A stretch of 32,844 bases of DNA from DASRDR01 sp044867785. Lineage in GTDB: Bacteria > Methylomirabilota > Methylomirabilia > Rokubacteriales > DASRDR01. The notes under the pieces were generated by a model, which made no database searches, had not been told where the DNA came from, and worked only from the letters and a program-made list of their open reading frames with translations. The translations under genes and the position numbers were made by a program. The stretch is from positions 1 through 32,844 of the forward strand of contig JBIOVM010000124.1 in assembly GCA_044867785.1 (NCBI GenBank), given 5' to 3'. Every line of letters begins with the position of its first letter. The first letter of the stretch is position 1. Shown piece after piece: positions 23,818-30,076 of this stretch.

Positions 23818-24660
23818 TCAACCCGCCGCGGGCAGGCCGCCGCCGAGGAGGGCGGGGAGCCGCTCGAGGGACTCGGCGATTCGGGGTCCGTACCAGCTGA
23901 GAAGCTTGCCGTCGACGAGGTGGATGCGCCCCGACCGAACCGCCGGCACGTCGTCCAACTCGGTGAAGTCGGCGAGATGCGCAGCCCGGAACCGGTACGG
24001 TTCGTCCGGCAGCAGGATCACGTCGGGAGCCTCCGCGCGCACGGCCTCGAGGGTCACCGTCGGATAGCGAATGTCGGCGTCGGCGAAAACGTTCTCGGCT
24101 CCGCAGGTTCGGAGGACGTCGTGCACGTACGTGTCCCGGTTGATGGTCATGTACGGATTGCGCCAGATCGGGCAGAAGACTCGCGGCCGCGGACCGCCGG
24201 GGACCCGGCCGAGCGTCCGGGCGAGGGCCGCCTCGAGCGGCCCCGCCAGAGCGTCGGCGGCCGCTTGCGTGGCAGTCAGGGCGCCGAGCTCCCGAATGAG
24301 GCGGATCCCCTCCGCCACGGTCCGCGGAAAGGTGACCCACACCGTGACCCCCTCCGCTCGGAGGGCGTCGACGACCTCGCGGCGGTTCTCCTCCATGTTG
24401 GCGAGCACGAGGTCCGGCGCCAGCGCACGAATGCGCGAGAGATCGGGGTCCTTCTCGCGCCCCACCTTCGGCGTGCGGGCCACCTCGCGCCGGGGCTCGG
24501 TGCAGAAGACGGTGACGCCGGCGATCCGGCCCTCGAGACCGAGCGCGAACAAGGTCTCGGTGATACTCGGAACGAGGGAGACGATGCGGGCGGGCCGAGC
24601 CGGCACGTCGACCGGCGTACCGCTCGCATCGCGCGCCGGCGGGGGTCGACGGCTAGGCAC
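23818..24660 (-). CDS. helical-backbone metal/cobalamin-binding protein without signal peptide
   Basis: A 280-residue protein of the BtuF/FhuD-type class III substrate-binding fold, from a GTG start. PARIVSLVPSITETLFALGL is the opening strand and helix of the family. REKDPDLSRIRALAPDLVLA is the ligand-side motif, and the second lobe shows DVLRTCGAENVFADADIRYP and EAPDVILLPDEPYRF. The protein starts only about 25 residues before the first strand, with no hydrophobic stretch or lipobox, so it appears cytosolic. No permease or ATPase gene is next to it. Such signal-less relatives are often labelled cobalamin-binding proteins; the ligand here is unknown. An alternative, that an upstream signal was lost, is possible. 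Confidence 0.82.
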   Translation of the reverse strand: MPSRRPPPARDASGTPVDVPARPARIVSLVPSITETLFALGLEGRIAGVTVFCTEPRREVARTPKVGREKDPDLSRIRALAPDLVLANMEENRREVVDALRAEGVTVWVTFPRTVAEGIRLIRELGALTATQAAADALAGPLEAALARTLGRVPGGPRPRVFCPIWRNPYMTINRDTYVHDVLRTCGAENVFADADIRYPTVTLEAVRAEAPDVILLPDEPYRFRAAHLADFTELDDVPAVRSGRIHLVDGKLLSWYGPRIAESLERLPALLGGGLPAAG

Positions 24661-24693
24661 TCGAGCGCGACGCCCCTCCGGCGTCCTCGGCTG

Positions 24694-25110
24694 TCACGGC
24701 GTCACCGCCGCGCCTTCCGACGGGCGGGAGATGACGCGCCGCCCGATCAGCTCGAGGGCCAGGATGACGATCATCGCGACGATGATGGCGATCGCGACCC
24801 CGGCCGCGAGGGGGTCGCCGCCGGCGCGCAGCTCGTCGGCCCGCGCCGCCAGCTCCGTCCGTTCGACCGGCGTGAGTCGCGCCCACAGCGCCGCCGCGTC
24901 CTCCGGCGACACGCCGAGCGCCGCCAGTCTCGCCTGGACGATCGGGGGGGCGAGCGGCGCGGCACCGGCCGAGGCGACGACGGGGGCCGCCGCCCGGGCC
25001 GGCGGGAGCGGGGCGGTCTCGCCGAGCCGCGGCGCGGCGATCGTCGCCACGCCCCAGAGGACGGCCGGCCAGACGAGCCACCGTGAGCGCAGCAGCCGCT
25101 CGCGGATCAC
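24694..25110 (-). CDS. PA2779-like small membrane protein
   Basis: A 138-residue protein from GTG at 25110. It has an N-terminal hydrophobic helix or signal (WLVWPAVLWGVATIAAPRLG), a central ARLAALGVSPEDAAALWARL with TPVERTELAARADEL, and a C-terminal transmembrane helix (AAGVAIAIIVAMIVILALEL). The central motif, where a -1 to +1 helical hairpin of 'LG..P.EA..R...LT..E...LA' type precedes a single membrane helix, matches the PA2779 family. Function is unknown; in pseudomonads the gene lies beside a C39-peptidase-like gene, absent here. It is one base downstream of the unknown gene at 25112 and 33 bases before the metal-binding protein gene, so these three are probably one operon. Confidence 0.6.
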   Translation of the reverse strand: MIRERLLRSRWLVWPAVLWGVATIAAPRLGETAPLPPARAAAPVVASAGAAPLAPPIVQARLAALGVSPEDAAALWARLTPVERTELAARADELRAGGDPLAAGVAIAIIVAMIVILALELIGRRVISRPSEGAAVTP

Positions 25111-25111
25111 G

Positions 25112-25498
25112 TCAGTCCTCTGGAAGCTCGGGCGCCGTCTGCCAGCGAGGCGGGCCCTCCGGCTTGAAGTTCTTGGTGTTGACGAAGTGCATCCCGTGGT
25201 GGATGTTCAGCTTGAACTTCCCTCCGCCGAACCGGTCGCGGATGAACGCGTCCGGCGACTCCAGGAACGGCCGCATCTCGTCACCGCGAAGTCGCAAGAG
25301 CCGCTTGAACCGGACCGTCCCCTGCCACGGCTCCTGCACCAGGATGGTGCACGAAAGATCGCCCCAGATCCGCCCCACCTCGTCCAGCGTCTCCCGGGGC
25401 GTCGGGCTCGAGACACCGCGTCCCTCGAGCGAGCGATCCACGTAGTCCTCGATCAGGACCCACGCCCACGCTGGGATGGGGTCGCTCACAGGCTGCAT
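25112..25498 (-). CDS. hypothetical soluble protein
   Basis: A 128-residue soluble protein with no signal or membrane helix. I do not recognise it. The N-terminal half is helical (WAWVLIEDYVDRSLEGRG, then PRETLDEVGRIWGDL). The C-terminal half has RFGGGKFKLNIHHGMHFVNT, which looks like a beta hairpin with a GGGK turn. The ATG at 25498 is given as the start; however a perfect TATAAT box overlaps it, and a GTG at 25489 (third codon after) is seven bases from that box, so the transcript may begin at that GTG. It is divergent from the HD-GYP gene and leads the operon with the PA2779-like and metal-binding genes. Confidence 0.55.
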   Translation of the reverse strand: MQPVSDPIPAWAWVLIEDYVDRSLEGRGVSSPTPRETLDEVGRIWGDLSCTILVQEPWQGTVRFKRLLRLRGDEMRPFLESPDAFIRDRFGGGKFKLNIHHGMHFVNTKNFKPEGPPRWQTAPELPED

Positions 25499-25502
25499 TA
25501 TA
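25497..25502 (-). promoter_or_regulatory. perfect -10 TATAAT overlapping the annotated start
   Basis: TATAAT on the minus strand runs into the ATG at 25498 and ends seven bases before GTG 25489. If used, the mRNA is leaderless and the protein starts at the GTG. There is no strong -35. Confidence 0.45.
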
Positions 25503-25517
25503 GGGCCGCCGATTACC

Positions 25518-25547
25518 TTGCGTCCGGTCGGCGGACGGGGCTAGAGT
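25518..25547 (+). promoter_or_regulatory. sigma70-like promoter of the HD-GYP gene
   Basis: TTGCGT (25518-25523), an 18-base spacer and TAGAGT (25542-25547) lie 60 bases before the GTG start, giving a leader of about 53 bases that ends with a purine-rich AAGGGGG. Confidence 0.5.
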
Positions 25548-25607
25548 GTCCGCCAGACGCAGGCGCCGGGCCCCGGAGGCCGGGCACCGAGCAGCGAAGG
25601 GGGCGGC

Positions 25608-26210
25608 GTGGCGCAGCACGGAGATCTCGATCGCGACAGCGAGCAAGTCCTGTTCCACGTGGTGCGCGCCCTCTCCGACGCGACTCATGCCGGCGATCCG
25701 TACATGACGGGCCACTCCTCGCGGGTGGCCGCCTACTGCGAGCGGATCGCCGAGTCCATGGGAATGCCGCCTCGCGACCGGCTCCTGCTCTTCGTGGCGG
25801 CGTCCTTCCACGACGTCGGGTACCTCTCGACGCCGGAGTACATCCTTCGGAAGCCCTCGGTGCTTGCCGAGGACGAGATGGAGGAGGTCCGCATCCACCC
25901 CGTCCGTGGAGCGGAGGTCTTCGCGAAGGAGCCGAGACTGGCCGAGATCGCCCGGGCCGTCCGGCATCACCACGAGCGGTACGACGGCAGCGGCTACCCG
26001 GAGGGCTTGCGGGGCGACGAGATCCCGCTCTTCTCCCGGATCATCCTGGTCGCCGAGACGTACGAGGCGATGACCCATCATCGCCCCTACCGGCGAGCGC
26101 TCGCCCCGGAAGAGGCCACGCGCCGGCTTCAAGAAGGCGCCGGCTCCCAGCTCGACCCCGAGATCGTCAAGCACTTCCTGGCGATCGTCGGGACGGAGGC
26201 CAGCGGCTAG
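25608..26210 (+). CDS. HD-GYP domain protein with altered motifs
   Basis: A 200-residue stand-alone HD-GYP domain protein from a GTG start with AAGGGGG upstream. The family hydrolyses cyclic di-GMP or related cyclic dinucleotides. Seen here: H36 in GHSSRVAAYCE, the HD pair H68-D69 in SFHDVGYL, H97, and HHHERYDGSGYPEGLRGDEI (119-138), the HHE/GYP signature. Two usual residues differ. The Lys of HDxGK is Tyr72, and the metal-binding Asp in the VADTYDAMT-type motif is Glu150, in VAETYEAMT. The first change is seen in some active members; the second could alter metal content. No sensor or receiver domain is attached. It is convergent with the LysM-TPR gene, one base apart. Confidence 0.88.
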   Translation: MAQHGDLDRDSEQVLFHVVRALSDATHAGDPYMTGHSSRVAAYCERIAESMGMPPRDRLLLFVAASFHDVGYLSTPEYILRKPSVLAEDEMEEVRIHPVRGAEVFAKEPRLAEIARAVRHHHERYDGSGYPEGLRGDEIPLFSRIILVAETYEAMTHHRPYRRALAPEEATRRLQEGAGSQLDPEIVKHFLAIVGTEASG

Positions 26211-26211
26211 G

Positions 26212-27447
26212 CTAGGGCTTCTTCGGCTGCTGACGCTGCTGGAGGCTCCGCAGCAGCCGCTCGGCCTGGTCGATGTTCTTCTTCGCGTTCGTGTGCTCGG
26301 GCTCGTACTCGAGCACCGCCTTCCACTGAACGATGGCCTCCTCGAGCTTCTCCTCCCGGTAGAGCTGCAGCCCCTGCGCGTAGTGCTGCTGGGCCGCGCG
26401 CTCCCGCGCCTGGCGCAAGAGCGCCGGCGAATCCTGGTAGTTCGGTGCGAGCCGCGCCAGCTGGGTCAGCGTCCGGGCGGACTCGTCGTACTTCCGCTGG
26501 CCGAGCTGGGTCTTTCCGAGCCCGTACAGCACCGCCTTCCTGAGCTCGGCCGCGTCGGGGTTCTGGGCGTTGCCGGCCAGCACACGGTCGACGTCCGCCA
26601 GCGCCACCTGGTACTCCCCCTTCTCGAGGGCCTCCCGCGCGCCCACCAGGAGCGGGTTGATCTCCACGGTCTCCCCGCCGCCCGCGGGGCGGGCGGGATC
26701 GGCCGCCGGCGCGTCGGGGCGCGCCACCGCGTCGGCCGGCGGGCGCGGGCGCAGCTCCGGCAGGACGAACGGTACGCCGGGGATCTCCGGGATCTTCAGC
26801 AGCATGCCGGCGGCGAGGCGCGGGTTCGGGGGCAGCTGATTCGTCTCCCAGATGACCTCCGAGCGGGAGCGGTCGCCGTAGTACCGCTCGGCGATCGTGG
26901 CCAGGGTCTCCCCCGCCTTGACCGTGTGCGGGACGAAGCGGATCTCCTTGACGTCGTTCTGCAGCGCGGAGAACGCGGCCTGGTGGCTCGGGTCCATGGC
27001 CAGCACCGCCAGGAAGTGGCGGCGCGCCTCGAGGTGGTCGCCCTTCGCCAGCGCGTCGCGCCCCTGGCCAAGTCGCTCGCCGATCAGCTGCTCCAGGCGG
27101 AACTCGAGGCGGCGGCGACCCGCCTGGGCCGCCGCGTCCGACGGGTCGATCGTCTGGGCGATCCTCCACTCGTCGAGCGCCTGACGGAGATCCCCGCTCT
27201 GCTCGAGCCGCTGCGCGCGGTCGCGGTGAGCCGCGGCGAGCTGCTGCCGCGGTGACGGCGGCGCCGGCGCGGGCGCCACGACCGGCGGCGGGGCGGGAGC
27301 CGGCGCCACCGGCGCCGGCGGAGGCGGCGCGGCGGTCGGCGGGGGCGCGGCCGGCGGCGCCGGCGGGGGCGTGGCGGCGGCGCAGGCCCCCAGCGCCAGG
27401 GCGAGCGCGGCGGCGAGGAACGGGCGAGCGCGGCGGCCAGGCGTCAC
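26212..27447 (-). CDS. lipoprotein with LysM and TPR repeats
   Basis: A 411-residue predicted lipoprotein. The signal FLAAALALALGACAAA ends in lipobox LGAC. A Pro/Ala linker of about 45 residues follows, then a TPR-like helical stretch (about 70-145), a LysM domain (HTVKAGETLATIAERYYGDR, about 150-200), a second Pro/Ala linker and a C-terminal TPR array (about 265-400). The C-terminus ends QQRQQPKKP. LysM domains bind peptidoglycan or chitin-like glycans, and TPRs bind proteins, so this may be an outer-membrane lipoprotein clamping a complex to the wall. GTG start overlaps the upstream stop by four bases (GTGA), so translation is coupled with the deacetylase-like gene before it. Confidence 0.85.
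   Translation of the reverse strand: MTPGRRARPFLAAALALALGACAAATPPPAPPAAPPPTAAPPPPAPVAPAPAPPPVVAPAPAPPSPRQQLAAAHRDRAQRLEQSGDLRQALDEWRIAQTIDPSDAAAQAGRRRLEFRLEQLIGERLGQGRDALAKGDHLEARRHFLAVLAMDPSHQAAFSALQNDVKEIRFVPHTVKAGETLATIAERYYGDRSRSEVIWETNQLPPNPRLAAGMLLKIPEIPGVPFVLPELRPRPPADAVARPDAPAADPARPAGGGETVEINPLLVGAREALEKGEYQVALADVDRVLAGNAQNPDAAELRKAVLYGLGKTQLGQRKYDESARTLTQLARLAPNYQDSPALLRQARERAAQQHYAQGLQLYREEKLEEAIVQWKAVLEYEPEHTNAKKNIDQAERLLRSLQQRQQPKKP
27253..27395. repeat. low-complexity GCC/GGC-rich tract
   Basis: A nearly pure G/C run with short GGCGCC-like units. It codes for the Pro/Ala linker after the lipobox of the LysM-TPR protein. Such tracts are prone to slippage and length change. Confidence 0.6.
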
Positions 27448-28553
27448 CGGATCGGCTCCTCACTGAACACGGTCAGATTGCGGACGAAGTCCTCCATGCT
27501 CATCTCGGAGTAGATCTGGGCACGGTGGATCGTGAGCGACGGCGTGAACGACGGGTTGCCCTGGCGCCGGACGTCCAGCGCCGCCACGTACCCGGCCTCG
27601 CGGACCCGCTTCACCACTCCCTCGTCGTGGGAGCCGTAGGGGTACGCGAGGATCCTCGGCGGCTGGCCGATGCGCTGCTGGAAGACGGACAGGGTCTGCA
27701 CGAGCTCGGCCTGCATCCTTCGGTTGTAGTCGTCCTCGGACTCCGTCGGCTTCCGGCGCATGTCCTCGTGCGACTTCGAGTGCGCCTGGATGTCGAAGCC
27801 CTCCTGCGCGAGATCCTTCAGCTCGGCCCACGACAGAGCGATCCGCGCCCCGATGAAGTCCGTGTAGATGAACAGCGTGGCCGGATAGCCGAGCTCCTTC
27901 AGGATCGGGTAGGCGTACTCCTTGAAGGATCTCCAGCCGTCGTCGAACGTGAGCACGACGGTCTTGCGCGGGAGCTGGCGCTTGAGCGCGGCGAACTCGA
28001 GGAACTGGCGGAGGGTGATGACGTGATAGCCCTCGCGCTTGAGGTAGCGCATCTGCTCCTCGAACATGCTGACGGACATGAGGAGCCGGCCGCGGGTTTG
28101 CGGGCCGAGGTTGTGATAGCAGAGGATCGGCACGAGCTGGTAGCCGCGGGGCGTCACCCCGGACAGGTTCCACGGTCGCTTGGGCAGGACGACTTCCCGT
28201 CCGGCGGTGAAGGTCGCCGCGCCGTTGTAGTCCTCGACCAGCCAGGCCTTCGCCGGATCCCCCAGGTAGCGCCCGGCCAGGCTCTCCGCGGTGTCGCCCT
28301 CCTTCGCCAGCACGACGACGAAGTCCTCCGACTCGAACGACTCGGGAAGCGGCTCCACCGGCCTCGCCGGAGCGACGGGGGGGGCGGGCGGGGCCGGCGC
28401 CGATGAGGGGGCCGCCGCGGTCGAGCGGGGCGGAGGCGCCGGCGGGGCGGCCGGAGCCGGCGCCCCGGTGGACGCCGGAGGCGCCGCCGCGCAGGCCGTC
28501 AACGTGCCGACCGCGACACCGAGCAGGAGCAACCGTCGCATCTCCACCGCCAT
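27444..28553 (-). CDS. LysM-polysaccharide deacetylase lipoprotein (CE4/NodB fold)
   Basis: A 369-residue predicted lipoprotein from the ATG at 28553, preceded by GGAGA. The signal ends VGTLTACAAA (lipobox LTAC). A 45-residue Pro/Ala linker leads to a LysM-like domain (FVVVLAKEGDTAESLAGRYL, about 75-130), then a NodB domain (about 140-360). NodB motifs: ILCYHNLG, VLTFDDGWRSF (catalytic Asp and metal Asp), QAHSKSHEDM (HxxxH metal pair), ILAYPYGSHDE and LTIHRAQIYS. All metal ligands are present, so it should deacetylate N-acetylated glycan, possibly peptidoglycan or an exopolysaccharide. It shares the lipobox, linker and LysM features with the gene after it. It lies 61 bases downstream of the cyclase gene. 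Confidence 0.9.
   Translation of the reverse strand: MAVEMRRLLLLGVAVGTLTACAAAPPASTGAPAPAAPPAPPPRSTAAAPSSAPAPPAPPVAPARPVEPLPESFESEDFVVVLAKEGDTAESLAGRYLGDPAKAWLVEDYNGAATFTAGREVVLPKRPWNLSGVTPRGYQLVPILCYHNLGPQTRGRLLMSVSMFEEQMRYLKREGYHVITLRQFLEFAALKRQLPRKTVVLTFDDGWRSFKEYAYPILKELGYPATLFIYTDFIGARIALSWAELKDLAQEGFDIQAHSKSHEDMRRKPTESEDDYNRRMQAELVQTLSVFQQRIGQPPRILAYPYGSHDEGVVKRVREAGYVAALDVRRQGNPSFTPSLTIHRAQIYSEMSMEDFVRNLTVFSEEPIR
28355..28490. repeat. low-complexity GC tract coding for a Pro/Ala linker
   Basis: A G/C-rich, repeat-like stretch that codes for the post-lipobox linker of the deacetylase. Its protein pattern parallels the linker of the neighbouring LysM-TPR gene. Confidence 0.5.
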
Positions 28554-28614
28554 CCGTCTCTCCTTCGCCCCGCGGTCGGTCACGATCGGCGACCGATCGC
28601 CCCGGCGGAAGGTC

Positions 28615-30030
28615 TCACGCTCCCTGCGCCAGGCCGAGGACCTCGTAGACCTCGACCTGCTCCTCCTTGCCCTTCACGCGAATCGCTCCCAGGGAGCGCA
28701 CGTTGACGATCCCGTCCACCTTCTGATGGGTGCGGTGGCTGATCAGGATCTGTCCGGGCTTGGCGTTCGACTCGAGCCGGGCGGCCAGGTTCACGCTGTC
28801 GCCGATGACCGTGTACTCCATCCGGTCCTGGGTGCCCACCGTGCCTGCGACTGCCTCGCCGGCGCTGACGCCGATCCCGACGGCGATCGGGTCCTGGCCT
28901 TCGCGGGCGCGCTTGCGCGAGAGCTCCGCGACCCCCGCCTGCATCGCCAGCGCCGTCTTCACGGCGCGGGCGGCGTGGTCCTCGTGGACGATCGGCGCCC
29001 CGAAGATGGCCATCACCCCGTCCCCCAGGAACTTGTCCACGATGCCGTCGTTCTTCGCCGTCGTGTCGACCATCAGGGTGTAGAAGTCGTTCAGCACGCC
29101 CACGACGTCCTCGGGCGACAGACGCTCGGCCAGCGATGTGAACCCCCGCATGTCGCAGAAGAGCACGGTGACGTCCCGCCGCTCCTCCTTCAGGGCCAGC
29201 TTCTCGGGATCCTTGAGGATCTCGTCCACCACCTGGCGTGCGACGTACCGCGTGAACGCCCGCTTGATCAGCTCCTTCTCACGAAGGTTCTTCGCCATCT
29301 GGTTGAACGACTCGGTCAAGGCGCCGATCTCGTCTCGCGAGGTAACCGGCAGGTGGATGTCGAAGTTCCCCTCGGCGACCGCGCGGGTGCCTTCGGACAG
29401 CCGCATCACGGGCCTCGTCAGCACGGTAGCCAGTCCCAGCGCGCCCGCGACTCCCACGACGATCATCACCGCGCTGATGACGATGGTCGAGTTCCGGGCG
29501 CTGGCGAGCGCCAGATCGATCGGCTTCCTACTGAAGCCGAGGTACAGCGAGCCCACGGAGATCCGGCTGAACACGAGGGGCACCGCGAAGTCGATCACCT
29601 TGCCCTGCTTGGGATCGACGTACGGCGTGACCTGGATGTCGCCGCCGGCCAGGGGCAGGCCGTTCGGCCGCTGGACCCGCTGGCCGATCTGCGCGAGGTC
29701 CGGGTGGGCCACCACCTTCCCGTCGGCGTCGACGAAGACCACGTAGAGGACGTCCGGGTCCTTCATCGCGTCCTGGACGAGGAGGGAGAGCGTGAGGTCG
29801 TCGTTCGAGAGGATCGGGTTCTTCGACGCGTTCGCGAGGTCCCTCGCGATCGTGCGGCCCCGCTTGGTCATCTCGTTCGTCAGGCTCTCCTGCTCCTGGC
29901 GCACCAGGAAGAAGCTGACCAGGAGCACCGTCAGCACGAGCAGCGTCGTGATGAGCAAGGTGAGCTTGACCTTCAGCGACAGCCGAAGGTCCAACGGCTG
30001 CTTCTGGTCCGCCTTCTGCTCGGCCGCCAT
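28615..30030 (-). CDS. membrane adenylate cyclase (class III) with HAMP
   Basis: A 471-residue inner-membrane protein. Helix 1 (about 20-43) and helix 2 (about 182-205) flank a periplasmic region of about 135 residues with a Cache-like look (VLYVVFVDADGKVVAHPDLA, 95-114). A HAMP domain (about 206-260) joins a class III cyclase domain (about 285-460). All catalytic residues are present: metal Asp293 in LFCDMRGFTS, metal Asp337 in LGDGVMAIFG, Lys333 and Thr407 for adenine recognition (MEYTVIGDSVNL), transition-state Asn414 and Arg418. The Lys/Thr pair points to ATP rather than GTP. It probably acts as a homodimer. It starts 46 bases downstream of a channel gene with a cyclic-nucleotide-binding domain, a likely target of its product. 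Confidence 0.92.
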   Translation of the reverse strand: MAAEQKADQKQPLDLRLSLKVKLTLLITTLLVLTVLLVSFFLVRQEQESLTNEMTKRGRTIARDLANASKNPILSNDDLTLSLLVQDAMKDPDVLYVVFVDADGKVVAHPDLAQIGQRVQRPNGLPLAGGDIQVTPYVDPKQGKVIDFAVPLVFSRISVGSLYLGFSRKPIDLALASARNSTIVISAVMIVVGVAGALGLATVLTRPVMRLSEGTRAVAEGNFDIHLPVTSRDEIGALTESFNQMAKNLREKELIKRAFTRYVARQVVDEILKDPEKLALKEERRDVTVLFCDMRGFTSLAERLSPEDVVGVLNDFYTLMVDTTAKNDGIVDKFLGDGVMAIFGAPIVHEDHAARAVKTALAMQAGVAELSRKRAREGQDPIAVGIGVSAGEAVAGTVGTQDRMEYTVIGDSVNLAARLESNAKPGQILISHRTHQKVDGIVNVRSLGAIRVKGKEEQVEVYEVLGLAQGA

Positions 30031-30076
30031 CCAGCCTCCTCTGTCCGCGTCAGCCGCGCGCCGGTGAATCGCCGCT

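Noticed and set aside
27253..27395. GC-rich repeat as a regulatory or structural DNA element
   Set aside because: It is fully explained as the coding sequence of a Pro/Ala linker.
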